Source: Porphyrobacter sp. (lineage in GTDB: Bacteria; Pseudomonadota; Alphaproteobacteria; Sphingomonadales; Sphingomonadaceae). From it: DNA of 64,000 bases. Shown piece by piece: positions 9,710 through 19,221 of this stretch (position 1 is its first letter; every line of letters begins with the position of its first letter). Under the pieces are notes generated by a model. The model had not been told where the DNA came from. It did no database searches and saw nothing but the letters and a program-made list of their open reading frames with translations. The stretch covers positions 1 through 64,000 of the forward strand of contig JAGIBN010000005.1 in NCBI GenBank assembly GCA_017744315.1, written 5' to 3'. The position numbers were made by a program, and so were the translations under genes.

Positions 9710-10219
9710 ATGTTCGTGATGATCTCGGGATGCTCGGGAGGCGGGAAATCCACGCTACTCGCGGAACTCGCGCGGCGCGGTTACGCGGTGGTCGCCGAAC
9801 CGGGGCGGCGCATCATTGCCGAGGCGCGGGGTGGGGATGAGAGGACATTGCCCTGGGTCGATGCGGCTGCCTTTGCCCGCCGCGCACTGGAGATGTCCGT
9901 CGCCGATTATGAGGCAGCGAGCGGCCTTACCTTCTTTGATCGCGGCATTGTCGCCGCGGCGGTCGCGATAGCGGCGGCTCGCGGCGAATTTCCGACCTCC
10001 GCCGTCGCACGTTTTCGCTACGACCAGCTCTTCCTGGCGCCGCCCTGGCCGGAAATCTATGTGAACGACGCTGACCGGCGACACAGCCTGGAGCGGGCGT
10101 TGCTCGACTACGAAAGTGTTCGGCGGACATATCTCGATGCAGGGTACGAACCCGTCATGCTGCCGCGGGCTACGCTGTCGGACCGTGCCGACTTTCTCTT
10201 GGACCATCTGGGGGTTTAG
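9710..10219 (+). CDS. Predicted P-loop ATPase/kinase (AAA_28-like)
   Basis: 169 residues with a Walker A motif at the very start (GCSGGGKST, residues 7-15), then AEPGRRIIAEA and FFDRGIVAA, typical of the small AAA_28 or nucleotide-kinase-like family. The C-terminal part has the Arg-containing lid (DADRRHSLERALLDYESVRRTY is conserved in character). Its substrate is unknown. The TAG stop overlaps the convergent acetate kinase stop (10216-10219), so the two transcripts converge without a spacer. Confidence 0.8.
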   Translation: MFVMISGCSGGGKSTLLAELARRGYAVVAEPGRRIIAEARGGDERTLPWVDAAAFARRALEMSVADYEAASGLTFFDRGIVAAAVAIAAARGEFPTSAVARFRYDQLFLAPPWPEIYVNDADRRHSLERALLDYESVRRTYLDAGYEPVMLPRATLSDRADFLLDHLGV

Positions 10220-11409
10220 CGACCTCGATCACCACCATTGGAAGCCGACAGCACCTCGCGCGTGTGGTGGGCAATCATTCTTTCCTCGTCGGTGGGAATT
10301 ACCCAGACTTCGACCGCTGCGTCAGGGGCGCTAAGCTTGCGTTCGCTGGAGCCTTCCGAACCGACAATCTCGACACCCAGCCATGCGCAACGCTCTGCCA
10401 CTTGGTGGCGTAGTTCGTCGTCGTTCTCTCCGATGCCACCGGTGAAGACGAGACCGTCCAGCCCCCCTAGAGCTGCAGCGAGTGAGCCCGCTTCCCTGGC
10501 GATACGATAGGCGAAGAGGTCGATCGCCAGTGCCGCCCGTGGATCCGACGATGCCTTGAGTTCGCGCATGTCGGAAGAAATGCCCGACACGCCCAGAAGA
10601 CCGGACTTCTTGTAAACCAGATCCTCCAGCGCTCGCGCATTCATGCCGTGTTGGTCCATGAGATAGATCAGCACGCCGGGGTCGATGGAACCGCAGCGGG
10701 TGCCCATCATCAGCCCTTCCACGGCAGTGAATCCCATCGTCGTGGCCTGGCTTCGGCCCTCGCTCAGGGCGCACATGCTGGCGCCGTTGCCGAGGTGAGC
10801 GACGATCGTTCGCCCCCTCGCGAGACGGGGCGAGATCTCTCGCAGGCGGCCGGCAATGTACTCATAAGACAGGCCGTGAAAACCGTAGCGCCGGATACCT
10901 TCTTCGGTCAGGTCGAGCGGCAAGGCATAGAGCTGCGCCAGTTCGGGTTGCGAGCGGTGGAACGCCGTGTCGAAGCAGGCCACTTGCGGCATGTCGGGCG
11001 CCGCCTCCATGATAGCGTTGATCGCCGCCAGGTTGTGCGGCTGGTGAAGCGGCGCCAGCGGGGAGAGCTGGGTCAGTTCGCCGACGACCGCTTGATCGAT
11101 CCGGACGGGCGCCTGGAAGTGGGTTCCGCCGTGCACCACCCGATGACCGATGCCGATGACGTGCCTGCCCGCGAGCAAGTCCCGGGCCGTGAGTAGGATC
11201 GTAATGGCCGCGCCATGGTGATCGATTTCGCCGGCTGCCCATTCCCGCTCGACGAGGCTCTTGCCCGCCGAACTAACGATCTTGAGGCGAGGGGCGGTGC
11301 CAAGCTTTTCGACCTGGCCCTTGAACAGCAGGTCGCCGTCCGAGCCCTCCTCGTAGAGGGCGAACTTGATGCTCGACGAACCGGCATTGATGACGGCGAT
11401 GCAGCTCAT
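10216..11409 (-). CDS. ackA: Acetate kinase
   Basis: 397 residues from the ATG at 11409, the normal family length, starting MSCIAVINAGSSSIKFALYE with the N-terminal ASKHA phosphate loop. Other family signatures are YGFHGLSYEYI and the C-terminal FTGGIGEND. It converts acetyl phosphate plus ADP to acetate plus ATP in the cytoplasm. The start overlaps the stop of the phosphotransacetylase gene by 4 bp (ATGA), so the two steps are translationally coupled. It is the last gene of the minus-strand operon that begins with the HlyD gene. Confidence 0.96.
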   Translation of the reverse strand: MSCIAVINAGSSSIKFALYEEGSDGDLLFKGQVEKLGTAPRLKIVSSAGKSLVEREWAAGEIDHHGAAITILLTARDLLAGRHVIGIGHRVVHGGTHFQAPVRIDQAVVGELTQLSPLAPLHQPHNLAAINAIMEAAPDMPQVACFDTAFHRSQPELAQLYALPLDLTEEGIRRYGFHGLSYEYIAGRLREISPRLARGRTIVAHLGNGASMCALSEGRSQATTMGFTAVEGLMMGTRCGSIDPGVLIYLMDQHGMNARALEDLVYKKSGLLGVSGISSDMRELKASSDPRAALAIDLFAYRIAREAGSLAAALGGLDGLVFTGGIGENDDELRHQVAERCAWLGVEIVGSEGSSERKLSAPDAAVEVWVIPTDEERMIAHHTREVLSASNGGDRGR

Positions 11410-12347
11410 GGAATTGCCGCGTCCGCCTGGGCACGCCTTGCCGCCACCAGCAACAACGCCACCGCGCAGGACGCGAGGCGGGTCAGCAGCAAGTCCGCGC
11501 GGCTGGTGAGAATGATCGGCACGCGGGCGCCCAACACGATGCCCGCAGCATCCGCTCCAGCGAGGAATGAGAGGCTTTTCGCCAGCATGTTCCCGGCTTC
11601 GAGGTCCGGCACCACCAGGACATTGGCGCATCCAGCGACCGGCGAGACGATCTTCTTCACCGCCGCCGCCTCGGGGCTGATCGCGTTGTCGAGCGCCAGC
11701 GGTCCGTCGAGTACGCCGCCGGTGATCTGGCCTCGGTCCGCCATCTTGCACAAGGCGGCGGCCTCCAGCGTCGAGGCGACGTCGGGGTTGATGGTCTCCA
11801 TCGCGCTGAGGATGGCCACCAGCGGCTCGGCGACCCCCATCGCGTGGGCGAGGTCGATGGCGTTCTGTACAATGTCGACCTTCACCTTGAGGTCTGGAGC
11901 GATGTTCACCGCAGCGTCGGTGATGATCAGCGCGTTCGTGTGGCCGGGCACGTCCATGATGAAGCAGTGGCTTATGCGCCGACCGGTGCGCAGGCCGGTC
12001 TCGCGCGCGACGACGGCGGACATCAGCTCGTCGGTGTGGAGGCTGCCCTTCATCAGGGCCTCGGCCCGGCCTTCCCGGACGAGCTCGACGGCCTTCGTCG
12101 CGGCCTCGTGACTGTGCTTGGCATCGACGAGTTCGAGGCCGCCGATGTCGATGCCCGCATCGCTCGCGGCCGCCTCAACCTTGGCTCTGTGGCCCACGAG
12201 AATGGGAACGATCAGCCGCATCTGTGCCGCTTCGACGGCACTTTCGAGTGACACGCGATCGCAGGGATGGACGACCGCAGTGACCGCCGGGGCATGGCCT
12301 TGCGCGCGCTCAACCAGGCGCCTGAACTTCTCGTGATCCTTTTCCAT
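11406..12347 (-). CDS. pta: Phosphate acetyltransferase (short, PTA/PTB-type)
   Basis: 313 residues, corresponding to the catalytic PTA_PTB domain alone, without the DRTGG regulatory domain of long Pta enzymes. Visible features are PILVGHRAKVE, EALMKGSLHTDELM, TDAAVNIAPDLKVK, and the C-terminal VAGCANVLVVPDLEAGNMLAKSL with the conserved Asp-Leu-Glu-Ala-Gly-Asn. It converts acetyl-CoA plus phosphate to acetyl phosphate, feeding AckA. It lies 30 bp after the NodT-type gene on the same strand. A phosphate butyryltransferase activity is possible, but the AckA partner favours acetate. Confidence 0.9.
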   Translation of the reverse strand: MEKDHEKFRRLVERAQGHAPAVTAVVHPCDRVSLESAVEAAQMRLIVPILVGHRAKVEAAASDAGIDIGGLELVDAKHSHEAATKAVELVREGRAEALMKGSLHTDELMSAVVARETGLRTGRRISHCFIMDVPGHTNALIITDAAVNIAPDLKVKVDIVQNAIDLAHAMGVAEPLVAILSAMETINPDVASTLEAAALCKMADRGQITGGVLDGPLALDNAISPEAAAVKKIVSPVAGCANVLVVPDLEAGNMLAKSLSFLAGADAAGIVLGARVPIILTSRADLLLTRLASCAVALLLVAARRAQADAAIP

Positions 12348-12377
12348 CGTCGGCTCGGTCTCCTGGGCCGGGCGTGC

Positions 12378-13796
12378 TCAGCCGGGCTGGTTCCACTGCT
12401 CGTCGGTCAGTTTCCAACCACCGCCCAGCGCCTTGTAGAGGTTCACCACGGCGACAAGCTGCGCCTGCTGGACCCGGGCCAGTTCCGCTTCGGCAGGGAA
12501 CAGCTGCTGCTGCGCTTCGATCACCTCGAAGTAGCTGGCTCTACCAGCGTGGTAGCGAACGTCGGCGAGATCGACTGACTGGCGCATCGCCGCCACCTGG
12601 GCTTCCAGCGCAGTCCGCCGATCCACGAGGGTTTGCTGGGCTACCAGCGCATCGGACGTCTCACGGAAGGCGACCAGGATCGTCTGCCGGTATTGCGCCA
12701 CCATCTCATCCCAGAACGCCTTGCGCTCGTTGTAGACGCTTTCCAGCCGTCCGCCGGTGAAGAGTGGTCCGGCGAGGCCGATGCCTGCGCTCCACAGGCC
12801 GAAGGTACCGTCGAGGCCGCCGTTCCCGTCCACACCGATGACGCCCGCGAGCGTCGACAGGCCGATCTTCGGATAAAAGTCGGCCACTGCCGCGCCGATC
12901 TGGGCGTTGGCGCGGATCATGTCCTGCTCGGCTTTGCGGATGTCCGGCCGCCGGCGGATGAGATCTGTCGCCAGCCCGACCGGCGTTTGCGGCAGCTGCT
13001 GCGCGGTTAGCGGGCGGCCCCGTTCGATGGCGTGTGGGTATCCTCCGGCCAGAACGCTAAGCGCGTTCTCCTGCTGCGCTATCTCGCGCTTGAGGTCGGC
13101 AATGCGGGCGCCGCTGGATTCGAGCGAGGCTCTTGACCTCTCGACCGGCAGTCGGCTGTCGCGTCCGGCGTCGAACCGCTGCGAGAACAGGTCGTGGGTC
13201 TTGCCGAAGACCGACTGGCTCTCCTGCGCAATCGCCAGTTCACGGTCGAGCTGGAGCAGCCGGAAATAGCCGCTGGCTACGTCGCTGACCAATGTGAGCA
13301 TGATGCCACGGCGCACTTCCTCCTGGGCATAGAGGTTGGCCCGAGCGGCCTCGGTCTGGCGGGCAATGCGGCCCCAGATGTCGAACTCCCATGCGGCGTT
13401 GATGACGCCGCCGATCGAGGCGAACTCAGCCGTCCCGATTTCCTCGGGGGTGGGGACAAAAGTCTTCTCCCCCCCGGCAAAGCCTTCGTAGCCGATCTGC
13501 GGCAGACCCTCGGACTTCGCCACCCCCACAATCGCGCGCGCCTGCTCGATCCGGGCGACTGCGCTGGCGAGGTCGTTGTTGTTCTTGAGCGTCTCGTTGA
13601 TCAGCCCTTGGAGCGCCGGGTCGTCGAACACCTGCCACCAGGCGAGATCGGCGAACGAGTTCGCATCGGCCTGGGCAATCTGCGAGCGGAACTCGCCCGG
13701 TTGGGCGACCTCCGGCCGTTCGTAGTCCGGGCCCATGACGCATCCCGCTAACGCCAGCGGGAGCAGGGCGGTCGTCAGGTGGGGAAGTTTGCGCAT
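12378..13796 (-). CDS. NodT-family outer-membrane efflux lipoprotein
   Basis: 472 residues from the ATG at 13796. A further in-frame ATG upstream would include the GGAGG at 13803-13807, which sits 7 nt before ATG 13796 and so marks 13796 as the start. The signal peptide ends in a lipobox LALAGC (Cys19). Two OEP repeats are visible with the family start GPDYERPEV and the second-repeat motif GLATDLIRRRPDIRKAEQDM. It forms the trimeric outer-membrane tunnel of a tripartite exporter, here with the HlyD and ABC-2 subunits encoded just upstream. Confidence 0.93.
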   Translation of the reverse strand: MRKLPHLTTALLPLALAGCVMGPDYERPEVAQPGEFRSQIAQADANSFADLAWWQVFDDPALQGLINETLKNNNDLASAVARIEQARAIVGVAKSEGLPQIGYEGFAGGEKTFVPTPEEIGTAEFASIGGVINAAWEFDIWGRIARQTEAARANLYAQEEVRRGIMLTLVSDVASGYFRLLQLDRELAIAQESQSVFGKTHDLFSQRFDAGRDSRLPVERSRASLESSGARIADLKREIAQQENALSVLAGGYPHAIERGRPLTAQQLPQTPVGLATDLIRRRPDIRKAEQDMIRANAQIGAAVADFYPKIGLSTLAGVIGVDGNGGLDGTFGLWSAGIGLAGPLFTGGRLESVYNERKAFWDEMVAQYRQTILVAFRETSDALVAQQTLVDRRTALEAQVAAMRQSVDLADVRYHAGRASYFEVIEAQQQLFPAEAELARVQQAQLVAVVNLYKALGGGWKLTDEQWNQPG

Positions 13797-13809
13797 AGTC
13801 GCCTCCAAA

Positions 13810-14937
13810 TCACTGGATTGCCGCGAGCATCTTCCGGAACCGCGAGAGCGTGTACACGGTGTAGGCAGCGCCGATTACGAACATCTTGAGCAGCATCGGC
13901 CACACCATCCCGAGCGTCGCGTCGCGGAACAGCACGGCTTGCGAGAAGCTGACGAAGTGGGTCGAGGGCACGAACTGCATGACCTTCTGCAGGGCAATCG
14001 GCATGCTCTCGAGCGGGGTCTGGCCGCCTGACAGCAGGCTCATCACGATGAAGGTCGGGAAGGCCAGCAAACCGAACTGCGGCATCGAGCGGACCATCGT
14101 CGCCAGCATGATGCCGAGCGCGGTGACCGAGAAGAGATAGACCATCAGCCCCAGCGCAAAGAGCGGGATCGAGCCCGCGATGGGCACGCCGATCAGGCCT
14201 TTGACCACCAGGAATAGCGAGAGCATCGCGGCAAAGATCACCACGATGCCGTTGGCCCAGATCTTGGCGAACATAAGTTCGAACGGGCGTAGCGGCATGA
14301 CCAGCAAGTGCTCGATATTGCCGTGCTCACGCTCGCGCAGCACGGCTGCGCCGCACAGGAAGATCGCCAGCACCGAGATGTTGTTGATCAGCTGGTTGAT
14401 CGCCACGAACCAGCCTTGCTGCATGTTCGGATTGAACCGCGCGCGTGTCTGCAGTCCGACGAGCGGCACGTTGTCGGGATTGCCCTTGCCCGACCAGAAT
14501 GACTCGACTGTGTTGTTGATGATCGCGGATAGATACCCTGGGCCGCGGCCCGCCTGGCTCATGGCCGTGGCGTCGGTGATGATCTGCACGTCGGGGAAAC
14601 CGTCTTCGGCCAGCTCGTCCTGGAACTCCGGCGGGATGTTGACCACGAAGGTGTAGCGGCCGCGGTCCATCGTCGGGTTGATGTCGGCGAAGTCGATCAG
14701 GTGCGGCGGCAGGAATAGCGGCGGCAGCATCGCGTCATGCACGGCCCGCGAGGCTTCGCTGCTGTCTTCGTCGACCAGTGCGATCGAGGCGTTGACCACG
14801 TCCATCACCGCACTCTTTGACGGCGTGTAGACCGAGAAGGTGAAGGTGTAGAGGATCAGGAAGATCAGCACCGGATCGCGCGACAGGCTGATCAGCTCTT
14901 TTACGCCGAGGTGAAAGATGTGCCAGACTTCGCGCAT
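13810..14937 (-). CDS. ABC-2 type permease (YhhJ-like)
   Basis: 375 residues with an N-terminal TM segment (about 22-40, DPVLIFLILYTFTFSVY), a large periplasmic domain (about 45-170) and a cluster of five C-terminal helices, the usual ABC2_membrane_3 layout. It starts 3 bp after the RbbA-type gene stop and is followed by the NodT-type gene. The order HlyD - RbbA - YhhJ equals the E. coli yhiI-rbbA-yhhJ set, here extended by an outer-membrane factor. It probably forms the exporter channel with the permease half of the RbbA-type protein. Substrate unknown. Confidence 0.9.
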   Translation of the reverse strand: MREVWHIFHLGVKELISLSRDPVLIFLILYTFTFSVYTPSKSAVMDVVNASIALVDEDSSEASRAVHDAMLPPLFLPPHLIDFADINPTMDRGRYTFVVNIPPEFQDELAEDGFPDVQIITDATAMSQAGRGPGYLSAIINNTVESFWSGKGNPDNVPLVGLQTRARFNPNMQQGWFVAINQLINNISVLAIFLCGAAVLREREHGNIEHLLVMPLRPFELMFAKIWANGIVVIFAAMLSLFLVVKGLIGVPIAGSIPLFALGLMVYLFSVTALGIMLATMVRSMPQFGLLAFPTFIVMSLLSGGQTPLESMPIALQKVMQFVPSTHFVSFSQAVLFRDATLGMVWPMLLKMFVIGAAYTVYTLSRFRKMLAAIQ

Positions 14938-14940
14938 GGC

Positions 14941-17703
14941 TCAGGCCTCCTGCTTCTTGAGCAAGGCAACCGAGATCAGGAAATAGACCAGGGCGATGAT
15001 GGCGAGCGCGAGCAGGCTGGGCCAGAGCGCTTGTATTCCGAGCGCCTTGGTGAAGGTGCCGACGCTGATCGACTGGAAGTAGGTACTCGGGAAAATCAGC
15101 GAGGCGCCCCAGGCGCCGCCCGTCAGCGAGGAGGAGGGCACGAACATGCCCGAGAATTGCACGGCCGGCAGGATCGCGATGATGGCTGCGGCGAAGATAG
15201 CGGCGGTCTGGGTCGAGGCGAAGACCGAGATCAGCAGCCCAAAGCCGGTACTCGCCAGCACGAAGACTATTCCGCCGAGCAAGAGGACCGAGACGCTGCC
15301 CTTAACGGGGACCTGGAACAGGATCACCGCCAGCGCCACTAGCGAGACAAACTGGATCAGGGCGACGCCGATATAGGGCAGCTGCTTGCCGAACAGGAAC
15401 TCCGCCCGGGTGGCGGGCGCGGCGTAGAAGTTGGCGATCGAGCCAAGCTCCTTCTCACGCACGACGCTGAGCGCGGTGAGCATGCTCGGGATCAGCATCA
15501 GCAGCAGCATGATGTCGCCCGGCACCATGGCGTAGACGCTCTCGAACGACTGGTTGTAAAGCGCGCGGGCCTCGATGTTCACCGGGAACTTGATCGGCCC
15601 GATGCCCTTGTCCTTGCGTAAGGTCGCCTCGTAGGCCTTGTGGGTTTGCTCCACGTAGCCGCGCGTGGTCTCCGCCCGGAATGGTACCGCGCCATCGACG
15701 TAAAGCGCGACCTCGGGCCGCCGTCCCTGCTCGACGTCCCTCTCGAACCCTGCCGGGATATCGAGCGCAAAGCGCAGCTCACCGTTGCGCAAGCGCCGGT
15801 CGAGGTCCTGGTCGCTCAGGATCGGAGATCGCTCGTCGTAGTAGACCGACCCTCGATAGGCGTCGGCATAAGCGCGGCTCGTCGCTGTCTGATCGTTGTC
15901 GAGCACGCCATAGGTCAGGTTCTCGACGTCCAGCGAAATACCGTAGCCGAACACGACCATCAGGAAGAGCGGGCCAAGGATCGCGAACAGCAGCCGGACG
16001 CTGTCGTGCCGCAGCTCGATTGCCTCGCGCCGGGCAAAGGCCCAGACGCGCGACCAGCTGAACTTGCCCGGTTCCGCGCCGTGCTTGGCGAACTCGATCT
16101 CTTCCTGAGGTACCACAGCTACAGCCTCGACCCCGGTCTGGGCCTGGACCCGCGCCTTGGCTTCGGCGGCTTCGTCTTCGAGGTAGCCAATAAAGGCGGC
16201 TTCCAGGCTGGGTGCCCCACGCTGCTTGACCAGTTCGGCGGGCTTGTCCTGCGCCAGCACGCGGCCCTGGTGCATCATCGACATGCGATCGCAGCGCGCG
16301 GCTTCGTTCATGAAGTGCGTCGAGAGGAAGATCGTCACGCCATCCTCGCGTGAGAGCTTGATGAGCAATTCCCAGAACCCGTCGCGCGCCACGGGATCCA
16401 CGCCCGAAGTCGGTTCGTCGAGGATCAGCACCTCGGGTTCGTGCAGCACCGCCACGGCCAGCGAGAGGCGCTGGCGAATGCCGAGCGGGATGTCTTCGGC
16501 CAGGGTATCGGCAACCGGTCCCAGGCCGAACTTCGTCAGAAGCTCTTCGACCCTGTCCCTGCCTTGTTGCGGCGGCAGGTCGAACAGGCGGGCGTGCAGG
16601 ATCAGGTTCTGCCGAACGGTCAGCTCGGTGTAGAGCGAGAAGGCCTGCGACATGAAGCCGACCTTGCGGCGGGCGTCGATATCGCCGCCCTTCATCTCCT
16701 TGCCGAACAACAGCGCGCTGCCTTCCGTCGGCTCGAGCAGCCCGGTCAGCATCTTCATCGTAGTGGTCTTGCCGCAGCCGTTTGAGCCGAGGAAACCGAA
16801 GATCTCACCCTTCTCGATCTTGAAGTTGACATGGTCGACCGCTGTGAACTCGCCGAAGCGCTGGGTCAGGCCGTGAGCCTCGATGGCGGGCGGACCGCCA
16901 GACGCCACGAGCGGGGTGATGACGGGTTCGCGATGGCCGACCTTGGCTTCGGGCGGGAGCAAGGCGATGAAGGCTTCTTCCAGTGTGCTCGAATTGGTCT
17001 TCTGGCGAACCTCTTCGGGCGTGCCGGTGTCGAGCACCTCACCCCCGTTCATCACCATCAGCCAGTCGAACCCCTCGGCCTCGTCCATGTAGGCCGTGGC
17101 GACGAGCACGCTCATCTGCGGGCGGCGTTCGCGGATACGGTCGATCAATTCCCAGAACTGCCGCCGAGCGAGCGGGTCCACGCCGGTCGTCGGTTCGTCG
17201 AGGATCAGCAGGTCCGGGTCATGGATCAGCGAGCAGCACAGGCCCAGCTTCTGCTTCATGCCGCCCGACAGCTTCCCCGCAGGCCTGTCACGGAAGGGGG
17301 AAAGGTCGGTACTCTCAAACAGGTCGGCGATGCGCCATTCGCGCTCTTCCTTCGATTGCCCGAACAGGCGGCCGAAGAAATCGGCGTTCTCGAAGATCGA
17401 AAGGGTGGGGTAGAGGTTCTTGCCCAGGCCTTGCGGCAGGTAGGCAATGCGTTCGGCCACATTGGTGCGGAACCTGGGATCGCTCATGTCGCCGCCAAGG
17501 ACGTTGACTTCGCCCTCCTGCATCTTGCGCACCCCGGCGAGCAGGCCGAGCAGCGTGGACTTGCCCACGCCGTCGGGCCCGATTAGGCCGATCATCTTGT
17601 TCGCCGGGATGTCGATGCTCACGTCGTTCAGCGCGATCACGTCGCGGTATCGGTGCGTGACGTTTCGAACGCTCGCGGCGATTTCAGGCAGCCCGGCGTC
17701 CAT
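14941..17703 (-). CDS. rbbA: RbbA-type fused double ABC ATPase / permease
   Basis: 920 residues from the ATG at 17703, 2 bp after the HlyD gene stop. It has two nucleotide-binding domains in tandem (about 10-240 and 275-500). The first has the variant Walker A GPDGVGKST with signature LSGGMKQKL; the second has GSNGCGKTT with the looser signature LGIRQRLSL; both have LILDEPT Walker B motifs. An ABC-2 permease with a periplasmic loop follows (about 555-920). This is the architecture of E. coli RbbA/YhiH, described as ribosome-associated ATPase but genetically a transporter. Here the exporter context (HlyD, YhhJ, NodT) supports efflux. Confidence 0.9.
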   Translation of the reverse strand: MDAGLPEIAASVRNVTHRYRDVIALNDVSIDIPANKMIGLIGPDGVGKSTLLGLLAGVRKMQEGEVNVLGGDMSDPRFRTNVAERIAYLPQGLGKNLYPTLSIFENADFFGRLFGQSKEEREWRIADLFESTDLSPFRDRPAGKLSGGMKQKLGLCCSLIHDPDLLILDEPTTGVDPLARRQFWELIDRIRERRPQMSVLVATAYMDEAEGFDWLMVMNGGEVLDTGTPEEVRQKTNSSTLEEAFIALLPPEAKVGHREPVITPLVASGGPPAIEAHGLTQRFGEFTAVDHVNFKIEKGEIFGFLGSNGCGKTTTMKMLTGLLEPTEGSALLFGKEMKGGDIDARRKVGFMSQAFSLYTELTVRQNLILHARLFDLPPQQGRDRVEELLTKFGLGPVADTLAEDIPLGIRQRLSLAVAVLHEPEVLILDEPTSGVDPVARDGFWELLIKLSREDGVTIFLSTHFMNEAARCDRMSMMHQGRVLAQDKPAELVKQRGAPSLEAAFIGYLEDEAAEAKARVQAQTGVEAVAVVPQEEIEFAKHGAEPGKFSWSRVWAFARREAIELRHDSVRLLFAILGPLFLMVVFGYGISLDVENLTYGVLDNDQTATSRAYADAYRGSVYYDERSPILSDQDLDRRLRNGELRFALDIPAGFERDVEQGRRPEVALYVDGAVPFRAETTRGYVEQTHKAYEATLRKDKGIGPIKFPVNIEARALYNQSFESVYAMVPGDIMLLLMLIPSMLTALSVVREKELGSIANFYAAPATRAEFLFGKQLPYIGVALIQFVSLVALAVILFQVPVKGSVSVLLLGGIVFVLASTGFGLLISVFASTQTAAIFAAAIIAILPAVQFSGMFVPSSSLTGGAWGASLIFPSTYFQSISVGTFTKALGIQALWPSLLALAIIALVYFLISVALLKKQEA

Positions 17704-17705
17704 GT

Positions 17706-18800
17706 TCAGTTCCCGGCATTTCCGGACTGGAACAAGTTCGCCGGCATCTTGGCGGGCGGCTGCAATTCGGCCGGCCACTGGGCGCCATTGTCGAAGCGGA
17801 CGTAGCCCACGCCGGGGACGCCGGCCTTCACCAGCGCCTCGTACTGCTGCAGGCGCTCCTTGGGGATCTGCAGTTTGACCCGGAAGGTCAGGTTGTGGCG
17901 CTCTTCCTGCGTCTCGACCGTCTTGGGCGTGAACTGCGCGGTCGGCGAGATGTAGGAGACCGTCGCGCGGATCGGATACTGCGGGGCGGCGTCGAGGACG
18001 ATGCGCGCCTCGGAGCCGACCTGGAGCCTGCCGACAACGGGCTCTGGCAGGAAGACGTACATGTAGACGTCGCTCAGATCGACCATCGAATAGACGCGCC
18101 CACCGGCACCGACGACTTCGCCCGGTTCGGCCAGGCGCCGTTCGATCCGTCCGCGCATCGGGGCGACAAGCACCGCGTCCTTGATCTGGGCCCTGATCCG
18201 GTCAGCCTCTGCAGCGGCCGCGGCAATGGTTGAGGAGGAGCGGCCGACGAGGGCCTGCGAGCCGGTCAGGTCGGCCGAGGCCGCCGCGAGATCGGCGCGC
18301 GAGCCGGCGACCTGGGCCCGGGTCGACAGCATGCGCGAGGAGTCCATTTCGGCCTCCTGCGCGCTTACTGCCCCCGTCTTGACCAGGTCCTTCGAGCGGG
18401 AAAACTGCTGTTGGGCGAATTGATAGTCGGCCTGCTTGGCGTCGATCTCTGCCCGGCGCGCCGAGACGAGGGCCGACTTGGTGCCGACATCGGCCCGCGC
18501 GACTCGCTCGCTTTCGCGGGCCTCGCTCATGACTGCAAGCGCCTGGCGTAACGAGGCTTCGAGCTCAGTCGTGTCGAGCCGCGCCACGATCTGGCCGGCC
18601 TGGACCGTGTCCCCTTCATTGACCAGCACCTCGGCCACGCGGCCAGGTATCTTGGCGGAGATATAGACCTCGTTCGCTTCCAGGCGCCCGTTGCCTTTCG
18701 CGAAGCCCTCCGGGAGGCTGTCTCGCGAAAAGATCTGCCACCCGATGAATGCCACCGCGACGATCCCGATGGCTGCCAACACCATGTTGCGCTTCGACAT
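17706..18800 (-). CDS. HlyD-family periplasmic adaptor (YhiI-like)
   Basis: 364 residues starting at ATG 18800 with a GGAGATG Shine-Dalgarno. An N-terminal membrane anchor (about 7-25) is followed by a lipoyl/barrel-sandwich half (ISAKIPGRVAEVLVNEGDTVQAGQIVARLD), a long helical hairpin (about 75-210), the second lipoyl half (APMRGRIERRLAEPGEVVG) and a beta-barrel domain. It bridges the ABC permeases and the NodT-type tunnel. It is the first gene of the six-gene minus-strand operon; the upstream region has two inverted repeats. Confidence 0.92.
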   Translation of the reverse strand: MSKRNMVLAAIGIVAVAFIGWQIFSRDSLPEGFAKGNGRLEANEVYISAKIPGRVAEVLVNEGDTVQAGQIVARLDTTELEASLRQALAVMSEARESERVARADVGTKSALVSARRAEIDAKQADYQFAQQQFSRSKDLVKTGAVSAQEAEMDSSRMLSTRAQVAGSRADLAAASADLTGSQALVGRSSSTIAAAAAEADRIRAQIKDAVLVAPMRGRIERRLAEPGEVVGAGGRVYSMVDLSDVYMYVFLPEPVVGRLQVGSEARIVLDAAPQYPIRATVSYISPTAQFTPKTVETQEERHNLTFRVKLQIPKERLQQYEALVKAGVPGVGYVRFDNGAQWPAELQPPAKMPANLFQSGNAGN

Positions 18801-19221
18801 TCTCGCATCTCCAGGGGTAGAGGTGTGGCCCCCCCCTGGCCACGCAAAACTGGCTACGCCCGCTCTGGCGCGGTTTGCATCAGGAGTTCACCTGATGAAT
18901 TCGTGAGCAATCCCCCTAGTTGGTTTTTCCGTCTTGCTATCACGTTGATATTAAATGAAATTGTGGAAGACCCTATATCTTTTGCTGTCTCTTAAGCGCG
19001 CTAAGTCTTTGTATCATTTGTTATATTTCATCGAATGTAATAAGTAATAATAAAATAGGTCGACCGAATACGATGAGGGTTTAGTCCTATTCACCCCACG
19101 CATTTGGCGGGAGTAGTTTTTCCCGAAAGGACTCGGAACGGGACCTTTACTCCTGGTTGCCCGCAAGAGCGGCAAACCGTGACGGCTTGGCGAACCGGGA
19201 GCGGATAGGGGAGTGCGGGGC
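18801..19221. other. Divergent promoter region between the efflux/pta-ackA and serine/PFL operons
   Basis: 421 bp. The central part (about 18930-19110) is distinctly AT-rich against the GC-rich genes around it, as expected for two divergent promoters. It contains a hairpin GTGGCC-N7-GGCCAC near 18825-18844, the spaced palindrome at 18878-18897, and the palindrome AGCGCGCT near 18997. A TTGAT half-site at 18945 lacks a proper second FNR/FixK half. No small gene is convincing. Confidence 0.55.
18878..18897. promoter_or_regulatory. Spaced palindrome, candidate repressor operator
   Basis: CATCAGG - AGTTCA - CCTGATG is a perfect 7-bp inverted repeat with a 6-bp spacer, lying 78-97 bp upstream of the HlyD start. 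This geometry is common for TetR or MarR-family operators controlling efflux operons. No such regulator gene is in the window, so the assignment is inference. Confidence 0.4.

Noticed and set aside
18945..18960. Possible FNR/FixK box (TTGAT...) in the fermentation promoter
   Set aside because: The second half reads AATGA-like rather than ATCAA, so it does not meet the consensus. Oxygen control is still plausible from gene content.
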